This document shows positions 43,768-51,832 of a stretch of 64,000 bases of DNA, in pieces. The position numbers were made by a program, and so were the translations under genes. Source of the DNA: an uncultured Aquimarina sp. (GTDB lineage: Bacteria; Bacteroidota; Bacteroidia; Flavobacteriales; Flavobacteriaceae); the NCBI GenBank assembly GCA_947496705.1, contig CANMDW010000002.1, positions 558,001 to 622,000 on the forward strand. The letters are read 5' to 3'. The notes beneath the pieces were generated by a model that saw only the letters and a list, made by a program, of their open reading frames with translations, did not search any database and was not told where the DNA came from. Within the stretch, counting starts at the first letter, position 1; the number at the start of each line of letters is the position of its first letter.

Positions 43768-43910
43768 CGGAGAGCAAAGGATTATTCATGGTTTATTATT
43801 TTATTAAATAGGGATTCATGAATGCAAAGCATTTCGAACCTTCATCACGTTCTAGACATGAACTCGCTTAGCAGGCGAGCGTAACAAAGCCAGTATTTAC
43901 TCTACGCTCC
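43768..43910 (-). tRNA. tRNA-Ser(GCT), interrupted in T-loop
   Basis: Acceptor GGAGCGT/GCTCTCC (one mismatch), D-stem GTAA/TTAC, anticodon stem CTCGC/GCGAG with loop CTGCTAA (GCT), a long variable arm (TCATG/CGTGA) as expected for Ser, and G73. T-stem GAAGG/CCTTT encloses TTCGA + 51 nt (43783-43833, AATGCTTTGCATTCATGA...) + AT. Confidence 0.85.
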
Positions 43911-43914
43911 AAAG

Positions 43915-44091
43915 CGGAAGGAGTGGGAATCCCCGCCTGCCAATCTTAAAGAAATAATCGTGGCGGGCAGGGAACCCACACGAGTCGTTATCTCCTAACA
44001 GTTTTAACTCCTGTTTTCTATAGCCCTTTGGTCTCGTTGAATCGCAAGCTTATTTCAAGACTGCGGCCACCACCTATTGGCTTGTCCTTCC
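43915..44091 (-). tRNA. tRNA-Ser(TGA)-like gene, interrupted in anticodon loop and T-loop
   Basis: Acceptor GGAAGGA/TCCTTCC perfect, D-stem GCC/GGC, variable arm with GAG/CTC stem, G73 as in Ser. The anticodon stem GCAGT pairs with ACTGT only if ~50 nt between are removed; every cut that keeps CTTGAAA (TGA) works because AAA stands at both borders. T-stem GTGGG/CCCAC encloses TTC + 41-nt palindrome (43931-43971) + ATT. Without inserts it is a normal type II tRNA. Confidence 0.7.
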
Positions 44092-44097
44092 GTAATG

Positions 44098-44171
44098 TTG
44101 ACGTAGTAGGATTTGAACCTACATCACCTCGGTTAAAAGCCGAGTGCTTTATCCAATTAAGCTACACGTCA
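44098..44171 (-). tRNA. tRNA-Lys(TTT), intact, first gene of the array
   Basis: 74 nt: acceptor TGACGTG/TACGTCA, D-stem GCTT/AAGC, anticodon stem CTCGG/CCGAG with loop CTTTTAA (TTT), T arm GTAGG-TTCAAAT-CCTAC. The array promoter is probably just upstream (ATTTTG at about 44187, TAnnTTTG-like), after the terminator at 44211-44237. Confidence 0.95.
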
Positions 44172-44210
44172 ATGTGTTTGGTTTTCAAAATGTCAATGAA
44201 CTATATCCAT

Positions 44211-44443
44211 AAAAAAAGACGCCTTGTTCGGGCGTCTTCTATATATCTCGATGCTTGTATAAGCTACATTCTTATAACCATCTTTTCTATAAAATAGACA
44301 CCCTTTATGTTCAAATCAGAACAATATTCTCTTTGCTTAGTAAAGAGGCGATTTAAAATATGCTGCGAACTATTCGGTATCATTTTTATAGTTTTAAATT
44401 ATTTTTCTAATAATGCAATCTTGATTATTATTTTTGTTTCGAT
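44211..44443 (-). ncRNA. candidate small RNA unit before the tRNA array
   Basis: A minus-strand promoter-like TAATCTTTGC (44450-44459) and an intrinsic terminator (AGACGCC/GGGCGTCT stem, T7 at 44211-44217) frame about 230 nt with no good open frame. The same type of unit occurs at 44667-44852 and 49518-49671. No known RNA family was recognised; the upstream part could also be a leader. Confidence 0.35.
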
Positions 44444-44540
44444 TGCGATGCAAAGATTAAATTTTTTTTTTAATCTACAAACATTTTTTAAATTTATTTA
44501 ATTGATAATCAATTAGTTATGATTAAAATTAGATATAGGA

Positions 44541-44564
44541 ATCCCTGTCCGTTTTTCAACGGAT
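44541..44564 (-). repeat. conserved CCGTTTTTCAACGG hairpin block (copy 1)
   Basis: A short hairpin, CCGTTTTTCAACGG with flanking ATCCCTGT and GAT, is shared with 49403-49426. In both places it lies between a terminator and a TTTGCATCGCAAT promoter-like motif on the minus strand, so the whole block is duplicated. Confidence 0.5.
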
Positions 44565-44666
44565 TTTGGATATTTTCGCAATAGTCTGTCTCCCTGATGC
44601 TTACTTTCCAAATACTAATTTTTATGTACTAATTAACTTTTATTCATTTTGCTAAAAAAAATTCAT

Positions 44667-44852
44667 AAAAAAAGCGCCCAATTTCTTGGACGCTCATAGT
44701 TATATCTAGTTTTTGTTTTAAATCACTTCATAAAAATGCTTAAAAATAGCTACACAACGTCCTGTTTCGAATGGATAATTCATTAATCCATCGATAATCA
44801 CACTGACTAAACAGCGATTTCGGTGCGGTATGTATTCTATTTTGTGTCATTT
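44667..44852 (-). ncRNA. candidate small RNA, tRNA-like ends
   Basis: Promoter element TATTTGC on the minus strand (44859-44865), with TTTGG about 20 bp before it, and a terminator (GCGTCC/GGGCGC stem with T7, 44665-44693). The first part can pair ACACAA with TTGTGT and holds ATTCGAAAC, so a degenerate tRNA-like fold is possible but not convincing. No protein frame. Confidence 0.35.
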
Positions 44853-44945
44853 TGTTTTGCAAATATCAATAGTTTCTTTGTTGTTTTCCAAATTATTCTT
44901 GAAAAGAACCTAATTTGGAAACATTCTAATGAAGAAGATCAACCA

Positions 44946-44973
44946 CAAAAAAAACGTTCAGTTTCCTGAACGT
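44946..44973 (-). terminator. terminator of the exonuclease-side operon
   Basis: AACGTTCAG/CTGAACGTT stem with 3-nt loop followed by eight T on the minus strand, 25 bp after the exonuclease stop. A typical intrinsic terminator. Confidence 0.85.
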
Positions 44974-44998
44974 TAACAGTATTTACAATCTTTTATTA

Positions 44999-45544
44999 CT
45001 ATTTTTTTAAACACCAATGTAGAATTTTAGCAATATTCCTGGCATCATCTACTCCCCTATGATGGGTTCCTTCTAATGGAATTTCTAAAATCCCCAGGGC
45101 TCCTTTCATCCCAACTCTTCGTCTTAAGCCTTTGGTTTTAGAGAAAAGCACTTTTGCATTAATATGATCTTGTGATAAAGGGTTACTAATATCGCTATCT
45201 AAACATTGCTTTTTCATCATATTAAGGTCATATTGTCCATAACTCGCCCAAGTATATGTACTTGCGCTATATTCGGTTCTAAGAATTTCGCAAGCGGCTT
45301 CAAAAGAAACCCCTTCATTATCCAATAACTCCTGGGTAATTGTAGTAAGTTCTGTACAAAACGGACTCACTTCGGATCGCTTTGGTTTAATTAGTATACC
45401 TCGATCTTTAGAAACCAGCCCCGTTTTTGTATCCAAAAGGCAAATTCCTATTTCTATAATTTCATTGACCTGACCTTCTGGTATCGAACCCTTCCAACAC
45501 GTAGCTTCGAGATCTATGATTATAATTATATTTGTTGTTTTCAT
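44999..45544 (-). CDS. ERI1/KapD-like DEDDh 3'-5' exoribonuclease
   Basis: A 181-aa exonuclease domain. Exo I is IIIIDLEATCWKG, the DxExTC form typical of the ERI1/3'hExo/KapD group; Exo II lies in TWASYGQYDLNMM (Asp); Exo III is HHRGVDDARNIAKIL with His and Asp. It would trim 3' ends of structured RNA. ERI1-type enzymes act on stem-loop and rRNA/small RNA ends, so here it could clean the 3' ends of damaged or cut tRNA before ligation. It is the last gene of the minus-strand operon that starts with the RtcB-associated genes. Confidence 0.85.
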   Translation of the reverse strand: MKTTNIIIIIDLEATCWKGSIPEGQVNEIIEIGICLLDTKTGLVSKDRGILIKPKRSEVSPFCTELTTITQELLDNEGVSFEAACEILRTEYSASTYTWASYGQYDLNMMKKQCLDSDISNPLSQDHINAKVLFSKTKGLRRRVGMKGALGILEIPLEGTHHRGVDDARNIAKILHWCLKK

Positions 45545-45601
45545 TTTTTTGTTTGTTAAACTATCATTCCAGCCTAGACCAGAATGACAGCATCGTATTA
45601 A

Positions 45602-46141
45602 TTATTTCTTCTTTGATTTTTTAGAAGAGGACTTAGAAGTTTTACGCTTTGATTTATTTTTCTTTGGTAATTTATTCTTAATCCTAGTCTCTTCTTCTTT
45701 TATGTCATCAATAAATTGATTGTTATAGGCATTGTTTTTAGCCTGTTTTATGAACTTCAGTGCTTTTTTATAATTCTTTTTATGCTCAAAAAGAATGGCT
45801 TTCTTGAGATATAACAATGCTTTATCAGTTCCTTTTAGGGTTAATGCAAAGTCGATTAACTTTTCTGCTTCATCATGATCCTCGTTCCATAACAAAACAT
45901 TGATATACTTAGGATACACATCCACAGCATGCATGTCTTGTGCCAGGGCTTGTTGAAAATATTCTTTTGCTACCTCAAAATTTTTAAGCTGTTCGGCATA
46001 AATCTGGCCCATTAAACCTAAAGCAATAGCATTATTTTCGTCATATGATAGTGCATAATTTAAAGACTCTACTGCTTCTTCCAAATTATATGGGTATGCA
46101 TCTAATGCCTGAAATAAATATTTATCTAATAGATTGCTCAT
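45602..46141 (-). CDS. TPR-repeat protein with basic tail
   Basis: A 179-aa protein with three to four tetratricopeptide-like repeats (ALNYALSYDENNAIALGLMGQIYAEQL, YFQQALAQDMHAVDVYPKYINVLLW and so on). It ends in about 25 mostly Lys/Ser residues (KNKSKRKTSKSSSKKSKKK) that could bind RNA. It lies 3 bp downstream of prfH, so it belongs to the repair operon; probably a scaffold, not an enzyme. Confidence 0.75.
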   Translation of the reverse strand: MSNLLDKYLFQALDAYPYNLEEAVESLNYALSYDENNAIALGLMGQIYAEQLKNFEVAKEYFQQALAQDMHAVDVYPKYINVLLWNEDHDEAEKLIDFALTLKGTDKALLYLKKAILFEHKKNYKKALKFIKQAKNNAYNNQFIDDIKEEETRIKNKLPKKNKSKRKTSKSSSKKSKKK

Positions 46142-46144
46142 TTT

Positions 46145-46840
46145 CTATTTTTTTAATTCGTTGCGTAAATCTTGTTTTAATTGATTTCGTTGACCTTTGA
46201 AGGCTCTGATTTTCTTTTCCTTTTTGAAATCGGTTCCTTTGAATACTCTAATCGGATTACCTCGTTGTACATTCAGGTGATTTTCCCATTGATCTATCAA
46301 AGATTGTTTTAGTGTTGACAACTGAACTTCTAACATCTTTTCTTTTAATCGTTCGATGGCCATCTTTTTATTTTGATGCTGAGAACGGCTATCCATAACT
46401 ACGACACTTGTTCCTGTCGGTTGATGTATCGCTCTTACTGCTGAATTCACTTTGTTTACATTTTGCCCACCCGGACCAGAGCTTCGCATCGTTTGGAAAG
46501 TGATCTCTTTTTCAGATATCTCTTGAAACTGAAGGGTACTCAACTCATAGATTCCTATAAACCAATTTTTTCGTTTATGATACTTACGAAAAGTCGAAGT
46601 CCCTATCCATTGTACGGTTCCTATCCAAGAACTCAAAAATGTCTTTACTTCTTCTCCTTCAAGTTGAACTGTAACAGATTGAACTGTACCATTTTCAGAA
46701 CCTTTTATTTGTTGAATAATAGTATATGACAATCCAGCTTGTTGTACTTCTACTAAAAAGTATTTGAGAACCTGGGCTACAACCCAGCAGCATTCTGCCG
46801 GGCCTCTACCCGCTGTTATTTGTATAATTTTTTGATTCAT
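46145..46840 (-). CDS. prfH: peptide chain release factor H (PrfH)
   Basis: A 231-aa class I release factor-like protein. The GGQ peptidyl-hydrolysis motif lies in RSSGPGGQNVNKVNSAVR, and the N-terminal domain is short and lacks the normal stop-codon reading part of RF1/RF2, as known for PrfH. PrfH genes are linked to rtcB. In published work the RtcB2-PrfH pair rescues ribosomes whose decoding-centre RNA has been cut, with PrfH freeing the stalled chain so that RtcB can reseal. The adjacent rtcB, 15 bp upstream, fits this. Confidence 0.95.
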   Translation of the reverse strand: MNQKIIQITAGRGPAECCWVVAQVLKYFLVEVQQAGLSYTIIQQIKGSENGTVQSVTVQLEGEEVKTFLSSWIGTVQWIGTSTFRKYHKRKNWFIGIYELSTLQFQEISEKEITFQTMRSSGPGGQNVNKVNSAVRAIHQPTGTSVVVMDSRSQHQNKKMAIERLKEKMLEVQLSTLKQSLIDQWENHLNVQRGNPIRVFKGTDFKKEKKIRAFKGQRNQLKQDLRNELKK

Positions 46841-46855
46841 TTTATTAATCTTTTA

Positions 46856-48247
46856 TTACTTGTCCATACGAACAATTTTGGGTGTAAATGTTCCAACAAC
46901 CTCCACCAACTCTTGCTGATTTGCCATCACTTTATTGATATCTTTATATGCCATAGGTGCTTCATCAATTCCTCCTCCTATAAGTGTAACATCATATGCT
47001 TTTAATTGCTTTTTGATCTCGCTTTTGGTAAATTTTTCTTTACACTTTCTTCGAGAGTGTAAGCGACCGGCACCGTGTGATGCAGATTGTAAACTTTCTT
47101 CATTCCCTAGTCCTCTCACAATAAAGCCAGGCGCAGTCATCGACCCTGGGATAATTCCCAATTCGCCTTTAGCAGCAGGCGTAGCTCCTTTTCTATGGAC
47201 GATACATTCCTCTCCATTGACTTCTTGCTTCCAGGCAAAGTTGTGATGGTTTTCGATTTTTGCAATTGGTTTTGATCCCAAAAGCTTTGCTAATCTGGCA
47301 TGAATATCATCATGACATGCTTGTGTGTAGTCACCAGCAAGATTCATTGCTAACCAATATTCCTGGCCATCATGTGTATTCAAATCCAACCAGGCCAATT
47401 GTTGCACATTTTTTGGTAACGGACATTGTTTGGTAGCCAAATAGGTATAGTGCTTTGCAATATTAGCTCCTAACCCTCTTGAACCGCTATGTGACAACAC
47501 TCCCAGGTATTCTCCAATCGGTAATTCCCATTCATTTGCTACATCAGAGATAGTAATCACTCCAAATTCTACAAAGTGATTACCTCCACCAGAAGTGCCT
47601 AATTGTTTATAAGCTTTGTCTTTTAACCTTTTTACCAACGGAATGGTTTTAAATTCATCTCGTTCAAAGATCTCATGATCGTGCTTTACTTTGTGAGTTT
47701 CATACATGCCGAACTTCGTATGTTCAGATAGTATATTCTCTAACTGATGCTTTTTTCCTTTGAGATAAGAGATAGCTATGGGATAGATTGTTAAACACAT
47801 TCTACAGCCTATGTCTACTCCTACTCCATATGGAATCACTGCATTTTTTGTAGCCAAGACTCCCCCAATCGGTAAACCATATCCAGTATGTGCATCTGGC
47901 ATTAAAGCCCCAGCAACTGCCACTGGTAATTTTAAGGCATCAAACAATTGATATTTGGCTTGTTCATCAATTTCATTTTCTCCATATATCTGAAAAGGAG
48001 ATCGTGTTGTTTTTAAAGCATGCCTTTTGACCTCCACAGGTTTTAATAAACTCTCTGCTATTTTTCCCCACACGCCATCACCTTGATACGCTTCGGGATT
48101 GAGTAATACTTTTTTGGCTTCTGTTAATATTTGTTCTTTTTTTACTCTTTTTTGATATCGATTAATCTGACCCAAAGTCACATTAATACTATTGTTTTTT
48201 GGAAAGCCTAATTTGATTAAGTCTTTTCCGCTTAGTTTCTTTCCCAT
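46856..48247 (-). CDS. rtcB: RtcB-family RNA ligase (PrfH-associated)
   Basis: A 463-aa RNA ligase joining 2',3'-cyclic phosphate or 3'-phosphate ends to 5'-OH ends with GTP and manganese. Active-site parts are present: GVDIGCRMC (Asp and metal-binding Cys), GGGNHFVEFG (Asn and His), LSHSGSRGLG (His), HHNFAWK, HRKGATPA (His) and SASHGAGR with the guanylated His region. Its start overlaps the upstream gene by 16 bp, and prfH follows. It may repair nuclease-cut rRNA or tRNA, and is a candidate for sealing interrupted tRNAs of the neighbouring array. Confidence 0.95.
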   Translation of the reverse strand: MGKKLSGKDLIKLGFPKNNSINVTLGQINRYQKRVKKEQILTEAKKVLLNPEAYQGDGVWGKIAESLLKPVEVKRHALKTTRSPFQIYGENEIDEQAKYQLFDALKLPVAVAGALMPDAHTGYGLPIGGVLATKNAVIPYGVGVDIGCRMCLTIYPIAISYLKGKKHQLENILSEHTKFGMYETHKVKHDHEIFERDEFKTIPLVKRLKDKAYKQLGTSGGGNHFVEFGVITISDVANEWELPIGEYLGVLSHSGSRGLGANIAKHYTYLATKQCPLPKNVQQLAWLDLNTHDGQEYWLAMNLAGDYTQACHDDIHARLAKLLGSKPIAKIENHHNFAWKQEVNGEECIVHRKGATPAAKGELGIIPGSMTAPGFIVRGLGNEESLQSASHGAGRLHSRRKCKEKFTKSEIKKQLKAYDVTLIGGGIDEAPMAYKDINKVMANQQELVEVVGTFTPKIVRMDK

Positions 48248-48921
48248 GATATTTCTTCATTAATAATTTTTTGAATGGAGCATTTTGTCAATTCCTTAAG
48301 CCTACTGTTTGTTTTTAGTTTCTCTTTTCTGCTTTTTGGAGTTTGCCAACGATCTCTCCATCCATATCTATTTTGACTTAATTCGTAGTATCCGTTTTTT
48401 AATAACTTTTGTTCTAGTAAAGCGTCCTCACTTTCCAGTTTAGGATCTATTCTCTTACTATGCGTTACATAAGCTCTTGTGAATTTAATTCTATAAGTTC
48501 CTTTAGGAAGATTAACATAAAACCGAAGTCTTAGGTTTTTCTTCTCTGTGTAATAATGAAAAGGAATACAAAATCGTTTTGCACCATCGCTTAATTGATT
48601 GTATCGACGTCTACTCAATGTTGGAATATCCTTATTGATTAAGTATTTTGAGGTTTCATTTAGCCATTTTCTCTCAGCTTCTTCCTTAGTTCTACCCCAA
48701 AAAGATTTCCTTAACCAATCATGAACTTCTAGAATATATTTTTGATTTTTATATCGCTCTACATTCTCTGTAATTACGACTTCTTTAAACCAACCATGGT
48801 GAATTGGTTTTTCTAGTTTTATATATCCTAGTTGTCTTTGTTCTTTCCAAATTTGACGTTGCCTCTTGCGAATACGACAAATTTCTTTTTGTCTTTGGCC
48901 TTTTATGTTTGCCAGTTTCAT
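48232..48921 (-). CDS. unknown basic protein coupled to RtcB
   Basis: A 229-aa protein of no recognised family, strongly basic (RQKEICRIRKRQRQIWKEQRQ at the start, KSRKEKLKTNSRLKEL near the end) and rich in aromatic residues (HDWLRKSFWGRTKEEAERKWLNE, YRIKFTRAYVTHSKR, NRYGWRDRWQTPKSR). It overlaps rtcB by 16 bp, so the two are made together. The composition suggests RNA binding. It is first in the rtcB-prfH-TPR-exonuclease operon. A nuclease that makes ends for RtcB is one idea, with no motif evidence. Confidence 0.6.
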   Translation of the reverse strand: MKLANIKGQRQKEICRIRKRQRQIWKEQRQLGYIKLEKPIHHGWFKEVVITENVERYKNQKYILEVHDWLRKSFWGRTKEEAERKWLNETSKYLINKDIPTLSRRRYNQLSDGAKRFCIPFHYYTEKKNLRLRFYVNLPKGTYRIKFTRAYVTHSKRIDPKLESEDALLEQKLLKNGYYELSQNRYGWRDRWQTPKSRKEKLKTNSRLKELTKCSIQKIINEEISWERN

Positions 48922-49517
48922 TAGACATGATTTTAATTTATATTGTCTTTACAATGATTCCAGTTACCACCTTGAGCATCCGAAATCTTAACGATATTTC
49001 GAGTAAAATTTCATTTGAATATGTTTTTAGGATTAATTCTAAATTGACTACGTCTCGGAAGACTTGGACATCACTTCGACAAGCTCAATATGAGAGTACA
49101 GCCTAACAAAGGAGAAAATAAAAAATCCGAAACTTTAGGGCTTCAGACTTGGTTGAATATATAAGAAAACTTATTTATCTGTGAAGTCCCGAAGCATACT
49201 CAAAAAAAGACCTTGTCCTTTTGGAGTCGTAGTAAGTAGCTTTGTAAAAGTCATTGTACTTCGGTTTTTAAAGATTATACTATTATTGTTTGCAATGTTG
49301 TTAATTGCGATGCAAATATGAAATCAATTTTTGAATTACACAAATAAAATATTGATTTAATCTATTGATTATTAATGAGTTAAATTAAAATAAAGCAACA
49401 TAATCCCTGTCCGTTTTTCAACGGATATTGACTATTTTTCTAATCAACTGTAGTTCTGAAGCTTATCTTTCAAATACCATTTGATTTTATATCAGTAGTT
49501 TTCTCAAAAAAAATCAT
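48922..49517. other. intergenic region with promoter elements and second conserved hairpin block
   Basis: About 600 bp without a gene. On the minus strand it holds ATATTTGCATCGCAAT at about 49312 (TAnnTTTG-like), the duplicated CCGTTTTTCAACGG hairpin block (49403-49426), and a T-rich possible stop (AGACCTTGTCC segment near 49210). It probably provides the promoter for the downstream 229-aa protein and rtcB. Confidence 0.45.
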
Positions 49518-49671
49518 AAAAAAAGCGTCCAATTTCATAGACGCTCTTGCTTTTTATATCTTATTATAGTTTTACTACCTATATTTTTGATTTGAAAACA
49601 GCTTTTCAGCGTCCTTTTTATGTGCAAAAAATAATAACATAGGCTTAAAACTTGTTTTTTTGGTTTGTAAT
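49518..49671 (-). ncRNA. candidate small RNA, second unit
   Basis: Promoter element TATTTGC on the minus strand (49678-49684) and a terminator (GCGTC/GACGC stem followed by T7, 49518-49546). The terminator and the stretch before it resemble those of the unit at 44667-44852. No open frame. Confidence 0.35.
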
Positions 49672-49713
49672 TATGGTGCAAATATGGGATAATTTTTTAA
49701 TCTCTAAAAGATT

Positions 49714-50121
49714 TTATAAAAATTTCATCTTCACTTTTTCCCAGACCTCTCTCATATAAGGAGTAATATCAAATACATTATCTGGTTCATTTTCGGGTAA
49801 ACACCAATATATTATAATCGAATAATGTAAATAGCATTCTTTTTCCAAAATTGTTTTACAAATATTCCAGTTCTTCATTGTTTCCTTATCAAAATTAGAA
49901 ATACCATCATCAAATGATGAAACAATCAACCCCATTAAAGTGAATTTATCATCGTCATTATCAAGTTCGTTTTGATACAACTTCAAAAAGTCTCTTATTC
50001 TACCAAAATCTGAAACTACTAATTCCCAATCTTGCATAGTACCATCCCAATAAAGTCCTAAACGACTAGCCAATTTTTCTTCTGACAATCCACTAGGGTA
50101 TCTTGTATATTGTTCTAGCAT
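49714..50121 (-). CDS. hypothetical protein between the two RtcB operons
   Basis: A 135-aa acidic protein (LEQYTRYPSGLSEEKLASRLGLYWDGTMQDWELVVSDFGRIRDFLK). The helical, Trp-containing pattern is reminiscent of small immunity-like proteins, but no family is claimed. It starts 15 bp after the second rtcB stop, so it is co-transcribed with it. Confidence 0.55.
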   Translation of the reverse strand: MLEQYTRYPSGLSEEKLASRLGLYWDGTMQDWELVVSDFGRIRDFLKLYQNELDNDDDKFTLMGLIVSSFDDGISNFDKETMKNWNICKTILEKECYLHYSIIIYWCLPENEPDNVFDITPYMREVWEKVKMKFL

Positions 50122-50136
50122 TTCCGTTCTCTTTGA

Positions 50137-51651
<1,515 letters not shown>

Positions 51652-51789
51652 CTATCGGGACTAAAGGGAGAAGAAAATACGTTATATGGGTGATTGCGGA
51701 CATACAATTTCTTTTTCTTAAGCTCCGCCGACTCCCAGTTCGACGGAGCATTACTTTAAAGCCAATGTTTAATAGCTTGTTTATGATTC

Positions 51790-51831
51790 TGGTACAAATG
51801 TTATACCTAAGTACGCATTGTTTTTGCGTAG
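51790..51831 (-). promoter_or_regulatory. operator and promoter before the second rtcB
   Basis: GTACGCA (51811-51817), 7 bases, TGCGTAG (51825-51831), followed on the minus strand by TATAACATTTGTACC, a TAnnTTTG-like element. One base differs from the other two sites. Position and spacing suggest binding by the WYL regulator. Confidence 0.65.
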
Positions 51832-51832
51832 T

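Noticed and set aside
42138..44091. Group I or group II introns in the tRNAs
   Set aside because: The inserts are only 19-53 nt, far too short for a self-splicing core, and no P-Q-R-S or domain V-like elements are seen.
42174..44297. Forward and reverse reading frames of 60-105 codons across the tRNA array (42174-42401, 42629-42937, 43277-43591, 44028-44297)
   Set aside because: They run through tRNA helices and palindromic repeats, have poor starts and no ribosome sites; the tRNA structures explain the sequence better.
44667..44852. A seventeenth tRNA gene
   Set aside because: A closing stem and a TTCGAAA element can be drawn, but no D-stem or proper 7-nt anticodon loop forms; kept as a candidate small RNA only.
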